Below, in pieces: positions 26,570 through 36,396 of a stretch of DNA of 64,000 nucleotides. The position numbers and the translations under genes were made by a program. The DNA is from Bacillus pumilus (GTDB lineage: Bacteria > Bacillota > Bacilli > Bacillales > Bacillaceae): contig NZ_LT906438.1 of NCBI RefSeq assembly GCF_900186955.1, positions 2,666,001 to 2,730,000 on the forward strand, given 5' to 3'. The notes beneath the pieces were generated by a model. It was not told the origin of the DNA and ran no database searches. It was given only the letters and a program-made list of their open reading frames with translations. Within the stretch, counting starts at the first letter, position 1. Every line of letters begins with the position of its first letter.

Positions 26570-27196
26570 CTAGGACGATTTGTCGGACTTCACCTCAGCC
26601 TGCTCCCCTGTGATGAGTAAAGCCTGCTCATCAGTAAGCGGGCATAAATCGAGCGTCTGCTCATACTGCTCCATGATTTGCTGCGCAGCCTCGCCTAAAT
26701 AGGTATTGTACATATGCGGTACCGGACAGTAGCTTATCTCATTGAATCCTTGATAAGATGAAAGCTCTGGTGCCTTCTGCCGATCATCCATCACGGAGAT
26801 ATATTCAATGCTTGGCGCCATAATGATACTCCCTGCGGATTCGCCGATGTACAACTTGCCTTTATTGATTTCTTCTTTTAGCACGTCATCGAGACCGTGC
26901 TTTCTCAATTCCTGCAGCAAATAGAAGGTGTTGCCTCCTGATACGTACACCACATCATTTTGTTTTATCATCTTTATGATTTCTTCGGTAGACTGCTCAG
27001 CTATTTGAACGATTTCTAGCTGCATACCGAGTTGATGAAAGGCTTCTTTCGCTGCCTCCACATAGTGCGTGACTTCTTCCACAGCACTAGCTGTTGGGAA
27101 AAATGTCACGCGTTTTCCTTTTAATGATTCACCCGTAAAGTCAGATAAGAGAGAATAGCTGTCTTTGAATGAAGAGCATAAGAACATTTTTTTCAC
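26570..27196 (-). CDS. peptidase E-like (S51 family) protein
   Basis: Serine dipeptidase-like protein of the S51/class I glutamine-amidotransferase-like fold; family members cleave Asp-X dipeptides. The protein is 208 aa. The nucleophile is S120 in GESAGS, and VYVSGGNTFYL and PVPHM match the family. The start is GTG 27196 (MKKMFLCSSF), 7 nt after GAAGAGGG; upstream in-frame codons overlap pepV. It lies 22 bp after pepV and is probably co-transcribed, forming a small peptide-degradation pair. It is not at this place in the B. subtilis order that I recall, and the structured repeat ends 8 bp from its stop. Confidence 0.85.
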   Translation of the reverse strand: MKKMFLCSSFKDSYSLLSDFTGESLKGKRVTFFPTASAVEEVTHYVEAAKEAFHQLGMQLEIVQIAEQSTEEIIKMIKQNDVVYVSGGNTFYLLQELRKHGLDDVLKEEINKGKLYIGESAGSIIMAPSIEYISVMDDRQKAPELSSYQGFNEISYCPVPHMYNTYLGEAAQQIMEQYEQTLDLCPLTDEQALLITGEQAEVKSDKSS

Positions 27197-27218
27197 TGTG
27201 AATCCCTCTTCTCTTTCT

Positions 27219-28619
27219 CTATTTTGCCAATTCATACATGGCTTGTGCATATAGAGCGGTTGCTCTTAGTAGATCATCGATTTCGATATATTCATCCTTC
27301 TGGTGTGCGCAATCTGGTCTGCCAGGGAAGAGAGGACCAAAGGCAACGCCTGCTTCTAAAGATCTCGCATACGTTCCTCCACCAATGGCAATCAGGTGAG
27401 CTGGATCTCCCGTTTGTTCCTCATATACCCGCTGCAATGTTTTGACAAGCGGGTGATCTTTTGAGACGTGATGCGGGGGGCTGTCATCAAATTTTAGAAG
27501 GGTAGCCCCTTTGATGCCTTCGATCCCTTTTTTAACGTCCTTGCCGTCTGCTGTCACTGGATAGCGGACATTTAATCCTAGCTTCGCTTCCTCGCTTTGT
27601 GTATAGCGGATCGTGCCAACATTCAAGGTCAAATCTCCGCTAATGTCATCTTTGCAAGCAATCCCCAGCTTTTTCCCTCTTGTATCCTGATCAAATAAAG
27701 CATTGATTTGAGAGGTAAAAGCAAGCCCGTCTTCATCTAATTCTTGTCCACATAGGAAATTGGCCATATGAATGCCCGCATTGATGCCATGCGCCGGCTC
27801 CATAGCATGAACTGATTCACCTTTTAATGTGAAATGCAGTCCATCCGCTACATTCTTTACCTCACCTGATAATTGATTGTCAGCAAGATAAGCTTCAAAA
27901 GCTGTTTTTAATGATTCAGCATCGTGTTCTTGTGCCGCTGTCACAGTGGCAGTTGCCTCATCCGGCACCATATTCAGCCGCATACCCGATGTGAATTGCT
28001 TGAGCGTATAGCGCTGATGTTGTTCTGTATGTTGATATGTAAATGACACAATGGCATCAATGATCCCTTTTTCAGCATGAATAATCGGAAAATCAGCATC
28101 TGGTGCAAATCCAATTTGCGGCATCGCCTCATGCTTGAAATAATGGTCCACACAGCGCCAATCACTTTCTTCATCTGTTCCAATGATCATTCGAATCTTT
28201 TTTGACAGCTTCATCCCCGTATCTTTTAACATCTTCAGTGCGTAGAAAGCCGCCATGGTTGGCCCTTTATCATCAATGGCGCCTCGTGCAAATATTTTAT
28301 TTTCTCTTATGTCCGCTGAAAATGGCGGGGTTGTCCAGCCGTCACCAGCAGGCACAACGTCCACATGGCATAGCACACCTACAATGTCTTCGCCTTCTCC
28401 ATATTCAATATGACCTGCATAGCCATCCACATTCTTGACTGTGAATCCTTCGTCTTCCCCTTTTTTCAGCATATACTGAAGGGCCTGATCGACTTTTTCA
28501 CCAAATGGCTTTCCTTCTTTTCCACCTTCTTCATCAAGGACACTTTCAATTTGTAAAAAAGATTGTGTGTCCTCAATCAAATCGTCTTTTTTTCGTATGA
28601 CTTCAGCTTCCCAATTCAT
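27219..28619 (-). CDS. pepV: dipeptidase PepV
   Basis: Zinc dipeptidase of the M20/PepV family (B. subtilis YtjP); cytosolic, hydrolyses dipeptides. The protein is 466 aa. Metal ligands are seen in LCHVDVVPAG, GAIDDKGP and GTDEESDW, and the C-terminal IGGGTYARS and HQKDEYIEI segments are typical. The start is ATG 28619 (MNWEAEVIRKK) behind AAGGAGG; an earlier in-frame codon reads through the ribosome site. It is first in a two-gene minus-strand unit with the peptidase E homologue, divergent from pbuO. Confidence 0.95.
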   Translation of the reverse strand: MNWEAEVIRKKDDLIEDTQSFLQIESVLDEEGGKEGKPFGEKVDQALQYMLKKGEDEGFTVKNVDGYAGHIEYGEGEDIVGVLCHVDVVPAGDGWTTPPFSADIRENKIFARGAIDDKGPTMAAFYALKMLKDTGMKLSKKIRMIIGTDEESDWRCVDHYFKHEAMPQIGFAPDADFPIIHAEKGIIDAIVSFTYQHTEQHQRYTLKQFTSGMRLNMVPDEATATVTAAQEHDAESLKTAFEAYLADNQLSGEVKNVADGLHFTLKGESVHAMEPAHGINAGIHMANFLCGQELDEDGLAFTSQINALFDQDTRGKKLGIACKDDISGDLTLNVGTIRYTQSEEAKLGLNVRYPVTADGKDVKKGIEGIKGATLLKFDDSPPHHVSKDHPLVKTLQRVYEEQTGDPAHLIAIGGGTYARSLEAGVAFGPLFPGRPDCAHQKDEYIEIDDLLRATALYAQAMYELAK

Positions 28620-28663
28620 TTTTCCATTCCTCCTTGAAAAAAGGTTGCAATCCACCCTTAAAA

Positions 28664-28698
28664 CGAATATTATATTAATTGTTTTGTAATAATGTTCG
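28664..28698. promoter_or_regulatory. PurR-box-like inverted repeat before pbuO
   Basis: ACGAATATT and AATGTTCGT (cores 28664-28667 and 28695-28698) are inverted CGAA/TTCG boxes like the PurR operator, in front of a purine permease gene. The distance between cores is 27 bp, slightly more than the usual 24-25, so this is only a candidate. Confidence 0.35.
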
Positions 28699-28713
28699 TA
28701 AATGGAGGATTTT

Positions 28714-30012
28714 ATGTTTCAGTTAAAAGAAAACCAAACCAACATAAAGAGAGAATTAATCGCTGGTATGACGACATTCTTTACTATGGTATATATTGTT
28801 GCCGTTAACCCAGGAATTCTTTCAAAAGCAGGCATTCCTTTTGACCAAGTCTTTACTGCAACAATTATCGCTGCTGTCGTCGGTACGCTCTGGATGGCAC
28901 TATTTGCAAACTATCCGATTGCGATTGCACCAGGCATGGGGCTGAATGTCTATTTCACCTTTACAGTTGTCGGTGGTGGCGGCATCAGCTATCAAACAGC
29001 GTTCAGTGCGGTATTTGTTGCTGGTATACTCTTTGTTATTTTATCGTTAACATCCCTTAGAAAACAACTGATTCAAGCCATTCCAGATAATTTAAAATAC
29101 GGCATTACAGCCGGAATCGGGCTTTTTATTGCTTTTATCGGGCTCCGTCAGTCTGGGATTATCGCAGCTGACCCAGAAAATTTAGTGAAGCTTGGCAACT
29201 TAAGCTCGCCTGTTGTCATTTTAACGCTTGTCGGCTTAATGATCTCTGTTATTTTAATGGTACTTCAAGTAAATGGCGCTCTGTTTATCGGCATGTTAGC
29301 GACGACACTGATTGCGGTCGTAACAGGCCAGCTTCATTTTCCGAAAATGCTGATGGACATCCCTGCACTACCAGAAGGCATGCTGATTACAAACCCATTC
29401 GCTGCCTTCGGCGATGTATTCTCTCATCATTTATACGCTGTCGTCTTCTCCTTCTTACTAGTGACGATTTTTGATACAACGGGCACAATGATCGGAGTGG
29501 CCGAACAAGCAGGACTCATGAAAAATGGGCAGCTGCCAAAGGTACGCAGAGCCCTGCTCGCTGACTCTGCTGCAACGACGATCGGTTCTATGTTTGGAAC
29601 AAGCCCAACGACAGCTTATATTGAATCATCATCTGGGGTTGCTGCTGGCGGAAGAACCGGGCTAACGTCTTTAACGGTCGCTGCATTGTTTATTGTGGCA
29701 TTGTTTTTTGGCCCGCTCGTTCAAGCCATTTCTTCTTTACCATCCATCACATCACCTGTTCTCATCATTGTCGGGTGCTTGATGATGAACTCCGTGTCAC
29801 GCATTCGCTGGAACGAGCTAGACGAAGCATTCCCTGCTTTTCTAGTGATCCTTTCCATGCCGCTGACATCTAGTATTTCAACCGGAATTTCACTTGGATT
29901 TATTTCATATCCACTTGTGAAACTGGCAAAAGGGAAATGGAGAGAAGTACATGTACTTGTTCTCATCTTTGCCATTTTATTTTTCATTCAGCTCTTTTTC
30001 TTAGAAGGATAA
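28714..30012 (+). CDS. pbuO: guanine/hypoxanthine permease
   Basis: Proton-coupled purine base importer of the NCS2/AzgA-like family, in the cytoplasmic membrane. The protein is 432 aa with about 12-14 hydrophobic segments. Family blocks are GMTTFFTMVYIVAVNPGIL, NYPIAIAPGMGLNVYFTF, DTTGTMIGVAEQAGL and GTSPTTAYIESSSGVAAGG (the transport core). The start ATG 28714 follows GGAGGATTTT. By position (after pepV) it corresponds to B. subtilis pbuO/ytiP. A PurR-like inverted repeat overlaps the upstream region, and a terminator follows at once. Confidence 0.92.
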   Translation: MFQLKENQTNIKRELIAGMTTFFTMVYIVAVNPGILSKAGIPFDQVFTATIIAAVVGTLWMALFANYPIAIAPGMGLNVYFTFTVVGGGGISYQTAFSAVFVAGILFVILSLTSLRKQLIQAIPDNLKYGITAGIGLFIAFIGLRQSGIIAADPENLVKLGNLSSPVVILTLVGLMISVILMVLQVNGALFIGMLATTLIAVVTGQLHFPKMLMDIPALPEGMLITNPFAAFGDVFSHHLYAVVFSFLLVTIFDTTGTMIGVAEQAGLMKNGQLPKVRRALLADSAATTIGSMFGTSPTTAYIESSSGVAAGGRTGLTSLTVAALFIVALFFGPLVQAISSLPSITSPVLIIVGCLMMNSVSRIRWNELDEAFPAFLVILSMPLTSSISTGISLGFISYPLVKLAKGKWREVHVLVLIFAILFFIQLFFLEG

Positions 30013-30020
30013 CAGAAACA

Positions 30021-30055
30021 AAAAAGGCACATTCTAACAAGGGATGTGTCTTTTT
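30021..30055 (+). terminator. pbuO terminator
   Basis: Imperfect stem AAAAGGCACAT / ATGTGTCTTTT with a T5 tail, directly after the pbuO stop. Confidence 0.8.
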
Positions 30056-30165
30056 AAGATGAGTGAATTTTTTATTTTGTAAATTTTCTGTGTTTCATTT
30101 TTGGACGTTTGAATGTGACAGTATTCTCGATACGCCTTACGCCCATTGGGTTGTAACCGAATTCA

Positions 30166-30187
30166 AAACATGGTATATACCATGTTT
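30166..30187. repeat. 22-bp perfect palindrome upstream of ytzE
   Basis: AAACATGGTAT followed by ATACCATGTTT is a perfect two-fold palindrome, with weaker symmetry beyond it (GAATTC / GATTC). There is no T tract, so it is not an ordinary terminator. It lies about 200 bp before ytzE in a 370-bp gene-free stretch. Confidence 0.8.
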
Positions 30188-30221
30188 CGATTCATGAAGA
30201 CAAGTTAAATAACATGTAAAG

Positions 30222-30263
30222 TTGACTTTTTGGTGGAACTAGATGCATAATAACGTGTATAAT
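30222..30263 (+). promoter_or_regulatory. candidate ytzE promoter
   Basis: TTGACT (30222-30227) with CATAAT (30246-30251) at 18 bp. A perfect TATAAT lies at 30258-30263 but has no -35 at the right distance. Either would give a leader of about 120 nt. Confidence 0.45.
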
Positions 30264-30383
30264 AGAATAAAACATTAAGAAACACGAACATTTACCATTG
30301 TTGCATGTCCTTATTTCGCAGTTTTAGTGTAGTAAGTTGTGGTTAGTCAAGTCCATCCGATCTTATTGATAGGGAGTGGTTTT

Positions 30384-30605
30384 TTGAAACCTTCAACAAA
30401 CCGTATGATGACTCGAATAAAATCAGTCTATATGTTCATTCAAGAGAAAGGTCTTGTGACGACACAAGAACTGGTTGATGAATTCGGGATCACACCTAGA
30501 ACCATTCAAAGAGACTTAAACGTGCTTGCCTATAACGATCTTGTTCATAGTCCAAGCAGAGGCAAATGGGAAACAACGAGAAAAAAAGTAAAAATATCAT
30601 CTTAA
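30384..30605 (+). CDS. ytzE: small DeoR-type HTH protein YtzE
   Basis: Stand-alone DeoR-family helix-turn-helix protein of 73 aa without the usual sugar-phosphate-sensing domain; probably a small DNA-binding regulator with unknown targets. The HTH occupies residues about 10-60 (FIQEKGLVTTQELVDEF, GITPRTIQRDLNVL). The start is TTG 30384 (MKPSTNRMMTRIK), 6 nt after GGAG; an upstream ATG reading has no ribosome site. It is very well conserved and has a long upstream region with a perfect palindrome that could be its own operator. It is convergent with the pseudouridine synthase gene. Confidence 0.9.
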   Translation: MKPSTNRMMTRIKSVYMFIQEKGLVTTQELVDEFGITPRTIQRDLNVLAYNDLVHSPSRGKWETTRKKVKISS

Positions 30606-30630
30606 GCGTATAATGAACTGTCCATATAAC

Positions 30631-30662
30631 AAAAAGAACCGGCGACATGCCGGTTCTTTTCT
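30631..30662. terminator. bidirectional terminator between ytzE and rsuA
   Basis: 11-bp stem AAAGAACCGGC / GCCGGTTCTTT with a 5-nt loop and tails on both strands. Confidence 0.88.
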
Positions 30663-30689
30663 TTTGTCTTCTTTTCTTTTGTTCTACAT

Positions 30690-31406
30690 TTATGGTCGAT
30701 TGATTAAGCTGTCTAATTCTTCGTCCGTCAATTCACGGTACTCCCCTGGCGCTAGATCTTCATCTAAAGAGACAGCCCCCATCGAGCGTCTTTTTAAAAA
30801 GATGACTTCATTTCCCACTGCTTGCGCCATCAGCTTCACTTGATGGTACTTTCCTTCAGTAATTGTTAAACGAATGCGTGTATCTTCACTTTCATTCGCA
30901 TCTACTTCAACCTTTGCCGGCTTCGTGCGGTAATCATCTAAAATGACAACACCCTCTTCAAGACGCTTGATGTCTTGATCTCCTAATGGATATTTCAAAT
31001 GAACCTCGTACGTTTTTGGCACATGCTTTTTTGGAGAAAGTAATTGATGAGCAAGCTGTCCATCATTTGTGAGGAGGAGAAGACCGACTGTATCCTTGTC
31101 TAGTCTCCCAACAGGAAATGGCTCCCTTGCGATATCCTCCGGCTCAAGTAAATCGACGACCGTTTCATCCCGCAAATCTTCAGTAGCTGAGATGACACCA
31201 TCTGGTTTGTTCATCATTAAGTAAATGAATTCTTTATATTCTACACGCTCTCCGTGTACGAGCACTTCATCATTCGATGGATCAACATGATCTTTCACCT
31301 GCTTCGCCAGTTCTCCATTCACGGTGACTGCCCGTGCCTTGACCAGCTTCTTTACATCTTTTCTTGAACCAAAGCCGCTGCTAGCAAGCAATTTATCAAG
31401 CCTCAT
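30690..31406 (-). CDS. rsuA: 16S rRNA pseudouridine(516) synthase family protein
   Basis: RsuA-family pseudouridine synthase (B. subtilis YtzG type), expected to modify U516 of 16S rRNA in the decoding region. The protein is 238 aa. An N-terminal S4 RNA-binding domain (residues 1-60, RLDKLLASSGFGSRKDVKKL) is followed by the catalytic domain with PVGRLDKDTVGLLLLTNDG, where D103 is the catalytic aspartate. The start ATG 31406 follows GAGGTGGAG. It lies 16 bp after murJ, so the two are probably co-transcribed, as in B. subtilis. Confidence 0.93.
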   Translation of the reverse strand: MRLDKLLASSGFGSRKDVKKLVKARAVTVNGELAKQVKDHVDPSNDEVLVHGERVEYKEFIYLMMNKPDGVISATEDLRDETVVDLLEPEDIAREPFPVGRLDKDTVGLLLLTNDGQLAHQLLSPKKHVPKTYEVHLKYPLGDQDIKRLEEGVVILDDYRTKPAKVEVDANESEDTRIRLTITEGKYHQVKLMAQAVGNEVIFLKRRSMGAVSLDEDLAPGEYRELTDEELDSLINRP

Positions 31407-31422
31407 GAAACTCCACCTCTTC

Positions 31423-33045
31423 TTAACTCTTTTTTCTTAAAAATTTGGGCATACGGCTGCCGAGTACACGCTCAAGTAATCCTACCTTATATGACAAGAA
31501 CAGATACACACCGCCGCCAGTGATCATTGAAATCAAAATGACGATACCCGCGTTAATAATTCCACCTTCATACGAAATCACTTGGCTCACAAGCTGACAT
31601 GTCGCATACGCCACTACAGCCATAATCGCAGTCAAAATACCAATGAGAATAAATCGTTTGAAAATCCTGCGGAACGAATAGCCGGCATGGCGCTTAATCA
31701 TGATAAACATATACAAGATGGACGCACTATAGCCTAACGCAGTCGCAAGCACAGAACCATTTCCTTGCAGCCAGCTGATTAGCGGAATGTTCAGAACCGT
31801 TTTAATGATGATCCCTAACAACAGACTGACGATGGCAAATTTTTGTTTGTTAATTCCCTGCAAAATCGCTGCATTAATGGTGAATAAGGAAAACAATAAC
31901 GCAACAGGTGCATACCAGAACAAAATAGACATCCCAATCTCAGGATGAACAGACGGATAGAAAAACCAATAAACCGGTCCAGCCAATGCCGAGATACCAA
32001 ATGAAGCAGGCAGCACGAAAAATAATATAACCTGCATCGTCTGATCAATTTGTCTATTGAGCAGCTTGTAGTTACGAGCTGTAAATGATTCCGTAATCGT
32101 TGGAATCAAGGTTAAGCCAAACGCTGTTGCAAGGGACACAGGAATCATCACGAGCTTCGGTAAATATAACGTCACAATAGACAATACCGCTGTACTAATA
32201 TCCTGATGGCCTGATGCAATCATGGCTCTGTTAATCGTGTTTGTATCTATATAAGAATAAATTGGAATCGCCAGTCCAACAAACACATACGGTGCGGCAT
32301 AGCTAAATAGCTCTGTAAACATTTGCTTATAAGATAAGTCAGAGGAAGCACCTGTATTCGGCTGCATGGATAAGAGCCGATCCTTGCGCTTCAGCCAATA
32401 TAAATAAAGCGTGAATAAGCCGCCAAATGCGCCGATAAGTGCTGCAAATGTAGCATATCCGACAGCGATGACAAGACCGCCGTCAAGCACTTTTAAAATA
32501 ATAAACGTTGCTGTTAATAGGAAGATGATTCTGACAAGCTGCTCGATGACTTGGGAAACAGCTGTCGGTCCCATCATAGAGTGTCCTTGGAAGAACCCTC
32601 GCACGAGACTCATAATTGGTACAACCAAAAGACCTAAACTGACCATCCGAATCACATATACCACTTGGTCGACGGTCAAACCGCCTGTTTCATTTGATCC
32701 GCCAAGCTGAATCTTGGCGAAAATTGGTGCACTCAAATATAAAAGAGAAAAAGCGATAATCCCGGTGACAAGCATGACCGACATACCCGCCCTGAACATT
32801 TTTCTCGTTGTCTCATAATCGCCAATTGCATTATATTTAGAAACAAATTTTGATACCGCTGTTGGAAAACCAAGCGTAGCAATACTTAAAAAGATCGTAT
32901 ACTGATTGTATCCATATTGAAATAGCGCTCCACCAGTAGCTCCAACCATTGCGCTAAATGGAATTAAATAAATCATACCAAGAATACGAGAGAGATAAGT
33001 CCCTATCGTTAAAACCAACGTACCACGAAGCAGTTTATTAGACAT
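31423..33045 (-). CDS. murJ: lipid II flippase MurJ (YtgP)
   Basis: MVF/MOP-superfamily flippase that moves the peptidoglycan precursor lipid II across the membrane. The protein is 540 aa with about 14 transmembrane segments. The N-terminal block RGTLVLTIGTYLSRILGMIY is typical of the YtgP/SpoVB branch. I start it at ATG 33045 (MSNKLLRG), 8 nt after GGTGG; an ATG five codons earlier has no ribosome site. It is upstream of rsuA and divergent from ytfP. SpoVB-like paralogues are close, but the position supports YtgP/MurJ. Confidence 0.92.
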   Translation of the reverse strand: MSNKLLRGTLVLTIGTYLSRILGMIYLIPFSAMVGATGGALFQYGYNQYTIFLSIATLGFPTAVSKFVSKYNAIGDYETTRKMFRAGMSVMLVTGIIAFSLLYLSAPIFAKIQLGGSNETGGLTVDQVVYVIRMVSLGLLVVPIMSLVRGFFQGHSMMGPTAVSQVIEQLVRIIFLLTATFIILKVLDGGLVIAVGYATFAALIGAFGGLFTLYLYWLKRKDRLLSMQPNTGASSDLSYKQMFTELFSYAAPYVFVGLAIPIYSYIDTNTINRAMIASGHQDISTAVLSIVTLYLPKLVMIPVSLATAFGLTLIPTITESFTARNYKLLNRQIDQTMQVILFFVLPASFGISALAGPVYWFFYPSVHPEIGMSILFWYAPVALLFSLFTINAAILQGINKQKFAIVSLLLGIIIKTVLNIPLISWLQGNGSVLATALGYSASILYMFIMIKRHAGYSFRRIFKRFILIGILTAIMAVVAYATCQLVSQVISYEGGIINAGIVILISMITGGGVYLFLSYKVGLLERVLGSRMPKFLRKKS

Positions 33046-33220
33046 GCGCTTAACCACCATTTTTCTAATGAATATTCAACTCAACTATTTTACCACATCA
33101 TTTCGACGCACAGGTAACAAATCCAATACAGAAGGCACAAAACCAATCAATTCATATTTCAGCCTTCCCCAATTTTCGTTATAATAGATAAATGACTGAA
33201 AGTAGAAAGAGGAATGTAAC

Positions 33221-34492
33221 ATGAAACATTATGATGTCATTGTCATTGGCGGTGGACCTTCTGGACTGATGGCCGCTATTGCATCAGCAGAGCACGGTGC
33301 AACTGTTCTGTTAATTGACAAAGGAACCAAGCTTGGCAGAAAGCTCGCCATTTCTGGCGGTGGACGCTGTAACGTCACCAATCGCCTTCCAGTAGAAGAA
33401 ATCATCAAGCATATTCCCGGAAACGGCCGTTTTTTATATAGTGCATTTTCTGAGTTCAATAACGAGGATATTATTTCGTTTTTTGAAAACCTCGGCATTG
33501 AACTTAAAGAAGAAGACCATGGACGTATGTTCCCTGTCTCAAACAAAGCACAATCTGTTGTGGATGCCCTTTTAGACAGGCTCCGTAACCTCAATGTGAC
33601 CATTCGAACGAATGAGAAGATTAAAACAGTTCTGTATCAAGACGGACAAGCAGCCGGAATTGTTACAAATAATGATGAAAAAATTTCAAGTAAATCCGTT
33701 GTGATTGCTGTTGGCGGAAAAAGTGTGCCGCATACTGGTTCTACTGGTGACGGCTACGCATGGGCAGAAGCCGCTGGTCATACGATTACAGAGCTCTTCC
33801 CAACAGAAGTACCGGTCACATCAGATGAACGTTTTATAAAAGAAAAAGTGCTCCAAGGGCTTTCTTTAAGAAGTGTGGCTGTCAGCGTTTTAAATAAAAA
33901 GGGAAAACCTGTCGTCACACATGTCATGGATATGATCTTTACACACTTTGGCTTATCCGGCCCAGCTGTTCTTAGATGCAGCGGATTTGTGGTGAAAGAA
34001 TTGAAAAAGCAGCAGGTCGTCCGTCTGCAAATAGACTTATATCCGAAGCTTAATGACGAAGAGCTTTTCCAAAAGCTTCATCGAGACCTAAAAGATGAAC
34101 CAAAAAAAGCCATTAAAAATGTCCTAAAGTCTTGGATGCAAGAACGCTATTTATTGTTTTTGTTAGAGAGGAACGGTATAGATCCGCAAGACACTTTTTC
34201 TGGTCTTGCTAAGGACAAACTGCGCGCATTCGCCCATGATTGCAAACATTTTATCGTTCATGCCAATGGTACACTCTCTTTGGACAAAGCGTTTGTCACA
34301 GGAGGCGGCGTTTCTGTGAAAGAAATTGAACCGAAGAAAATGGCGTCTAAAAAAATGCCCGGTCTTTATTTCTGCGGAGAAATTCTAGACATCCATGGTT
34401 ATACAGGCGGATACAATATCACGTCAGCACTTGTAACAGGCAGACTTGCTGGTATGAATGCTGCACTAGAAGCAAAGGAGAGAGATCAATGA
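33221..34492 (+). CDS. ytfP: FAD-dependent oxidoreductase YtfP (HI0933/BaiN-like)
   Basis: Flavoprotein of the HI0933/BaiN family, whose physiological substrate is unknown. The protein is 423 aa. The dinucleotide-binding motif GGGPSG lies at residues 10-15, with the second FAD motif [16 protein letters not shown] near 47-62 and the C-terminal FAD loop ATG-like [17 protein letters not shown]. The start ATG 33221 follows AGAGGAATGTAAC. Its last four bases overlap the start of the small membrane-protein gene downstream (ATGA), so both are translated from one transcript. Confidence 0.92.
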   Translation: MKHYDVIVIGGGPSGLMAAIASAEHGATVLLIDKGTKLGRKLAISGGGRCNVTNRLPVEEIIKHIPGNGRFLYSAFSEFNNEDIISFFENLGIELKEEDHGRMFPVSNKAQSVVDALLDRLRNLNVTIRTNEKIKTVLYQDGQAAGIVTNNDEKISSKSVVIAVGGKSVPHTGSTGDGYAWAEAAGHTITELFPTEVPVTSDERFIKEKVLQGLSLRSVAVSVLNKKGKPVVTHVMDMIFTHFGLSGPAVLRCSGFVVKELKKQQVVRLQIDLYPKLNDEELFQKLHRDLKDEPKKAIKNVLKSWMQERYLLFLLERNGIDPQDTFSGLAKDKLRAFAHDCKHFIVHANGTLSLDKAFVTGGGVSVKEIEPKKMASKKMPGLYFCGEILDIHGYTGGYNITSALVTGRLAGMNAALEAKERDQ

Positions 34493-34686
34493 TCAGACGT
34501 GCATTTCCAATTGTATTTGCAGTCGTTATTAGCTTGACAGCCGCTTTTTTCTTGAAGCTGTCCATTAACCCTTTAAAAGTAGCCATTGTTTTGGCGTTTA
34601 CCATCTTCGCTGTTTGTTTAAAAGAATACGTTTATCGTCTTCGTAAACGAATCGAAGAAAAATCATCTTCACATATCGATAGTTGA
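34489..34686 (+). CDS. small single-pass membrane protein
   Basis: 65 aa protein that I cannot assign to a named family. It has two close hydrophobic stretches (residues about 5-22, [18 protein letters not shown], and 28-46) and a basic C-terminal tail ([10 protein letters not shown]), so it is an integral membrane protein with a cytoplasmic positively charged end. It begins inside the ytfP stop codon (ATGA overlap) and is followed by a terminator, so it is translationally coupled to the flavoprotein. It may hold the flavoprotein at the membrane; this is inference only. Confidence 0.75.
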   Translation: MIRRAFPIVFAVVISLTAAFFLKLSINPLKVAIVLAFTIFAVCLKEYVYRLRKRIEEKSSSHIDS

Positions 34687-34717
34687 TTAATGGAAGCAAA
34701 ACATGTTACGGTAAAGT

Positions 34718-34748
34718 AGAGGTCGAGTGAGAAGCTCGCCTCTTTTTG
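34718..34748 (+). terminator. terminator after ytfP unit
   Basis: AGAGGTCGAG and CTCGCCTCT arms (with mismatches) followed by T5, 32 bp after the small membrane-protein gene. Confidence 0.75.
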
Positions 34749-34825
34749 TTTGAAATTAGTTGAGTTAGGGGATATTAAGTAAATCCTCTGCTTAAACGTG
34801 TAGAACAACAGGAGAGTGAGATGGT

Positions 34826-36358
34826 GTGAAAAACGTATCAAGTGTATTTTGGATTGTGATTGCGATCACATTTGTTGCCGTCATATGGGGAGCTTTTTCT
34901 CCAGAAACACTGCAAAATGTCACAGATCAAATTCAAACATACATTACAAATGACTTTGGCTGGTATTACTTGTTAGTGGTGTCACTACTCGTCGGCTTTT
35001 GTCTATTCTTTATTTTTAGCCCAATCGGTAAGATTACGCTAGGAAAACCTGGGGAAGAGCCTGAATTCGGCTTATTTTCTTGGTTTGCGATGCTATTTAG
35101 TGCCGGTATGGGAATTGGTCTTGTTTTTTACGGAGCAGCTGAACCGATCAGCCACTATGCCATCCAGTCACCAACGGGTGATACTGAAACGGCGCAGGCA
35201 TTCCGAGATTCCCTTCGATATACTTTTTTCCATTGGGGGCTTCATGCATGGGCTATTTATGCCATTGTTGCACTTTGTATTGCTTACTTTAAATTTAGAA
35301 AAGATGCACCTGGCTTAATCAGTGCAACGTTGCAGCCGGTTTTAGGAAATAAAACGAATGGATGGATCGGAAAAACCATCGATTGTATTGCGGTATTTGC
35401 AACTGTAGTTGGTGTTGCGACAAGCCTAGGATTAGGCGCGGCACAAATAAACGGTGGGTTGAATTACCTGTTTCACATTCCGAATGCTTTTAGCACACAA
35501 TTGATCATTATCATGATTGTGACGGTGCTTTTCCTTGCATCTGCTCTAAGCGGGATTGGAAAAGGCATTAAATATTTAAGTAATATCAACATGGTATTAG
35601 CAGCTGTTCTGATGTTTTTCTTACTTTTGGTAGGTCCAACTGTTTTTATCTTAAATTCATTTACTGACTCAATTGGGCAATACTTATCCAACATCGTTCA
35701 AATGAGCTTCCGTCTATCTCCAAATGATCCTGAGAAGAGAGAATGGATTAATGGATGGACAATCTTTTATTGGGCATGGTGGATTTCTTGGGCACCATTT
35801 GTCGGAATCTTTATCGCAAGGGTGTCACGCGGACGAACGATTCGAGAATTTTTAGTAGGTGTCTTAGTGGCTCCTTCTATCCTAGTATTCCTATGGTTCT
35901 CGATTTTCGGTGTATCTGCGATGGATTTACAGCAAAAGAATATTGTCGATGTTGCGGGTCTATCAACAGAAACAATGCTCTTCGGTGTACTAAATGAATA
36001 TCCGCTGGCGATGATCACATCGATTCTAGCACTTATTTTAATCGCTATATTCTTTATTACATCGGCTGATTCAGCTACATTTGTGCTTGGAATGCAGACA
36101 ACCTATGGATCATTGAACCCTTCTGGCAGTGTCAAAGTTAGCTGGGGTATCATCCAATCTTCTGTTGCTGCCGTACTTTTATTTTCAGGGGGACTTGAAG
36201 CCCTGCAAAATACAGCCAAGCTCGCAGCCTTGCCGTTCTCCGTTGTCATTATTTTGATGATTGTCTCACTGTACAAGTCATTGAATGATGAACGAAGAGC
36301 CATCAAGCAAGCCAATAAAGTCAGTAAACCACGAAGTCCAAGAGTAAAAAAAGCATAA
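34826..36358 (+). CDS. opuD: glycine betaine transporter OpuD (BCCT)
   Basis: Sodium-coupled glycine betaine importer for osmoprotection, betaine/choline/carnitine family, cytoplasmic membrane. The protein is 510 aa with 12 transmembrane segments. The BCCT signature [19 protein letters not shown] (about residues 314-332), the aromatic betaine site and [16 protein letters not shown] are present. The long charged C-terminal tail (RRAIKQANK ... SPRVKKA) is likely the osmosensor part. The start is GTG 34826 (MKNVSSVFW) behind GGAGAGTGAG. Its terminator is duplicated around a structured repeat. Confidence 0.95.
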   Translation: MKNVSSVFWIVIAITFVAVIWGAFSPETLQNVTDQIQTYITNDFGWYYLLVVSLLVGFCLFFIFSPIGKITLGKPGEEPEFGLFSWFAMLFSAGMGIGLVFYGAAEPISHYAIQSPTGDTETAQAFRDSLRYTFFHWGLHAWAIYAIVALCIAYFKFRKDAPGLISATLQPVLGNKTNGWIGKTIDCIAVFATVVGVATSLGLGAAQINGGLNYLFHIPNAFSTQLIIIMIVTVLFLASALSGIGKGIKYLSNINMVLAAVLMFFLLLVGPTVFILNSFTDSIGQYLSNIVQMSFRLSPNDPEKREWINGWTIFYWAWWISWAPFVGIFIARVSRGRTIREFLVGVLVAPSILVFLWFSIFGVSAMDLQQKNIVDVAGLSTETMLFGVLNEYPLAMITSILALILIAIFFITSADSATFVLGMQTTYGSLNPSGSVKVSWGIIQSSVAAVLLFSGGLEALQNTAKLAALPFSVVIILMIVSLYKSLNDERRAIKQANKVSKPRSPRVKKA

Positions 36359-36367
36359 TCTCAAGCG

Positions 36368-36396
36368 AAAAAGCCGTTCCTCATAAGAACGGCTTT
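36368..36396 (+). terminator. opuD terminator, left copy
   Basis: Hairpin AAAGCCGTTC / GAACGGCTTT directly after opuD. Its T tract is cut to TTT by the repeat element. The 27 bp at 36370-36396 recur exactly at 36572-36598. Confidence 0.85.
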
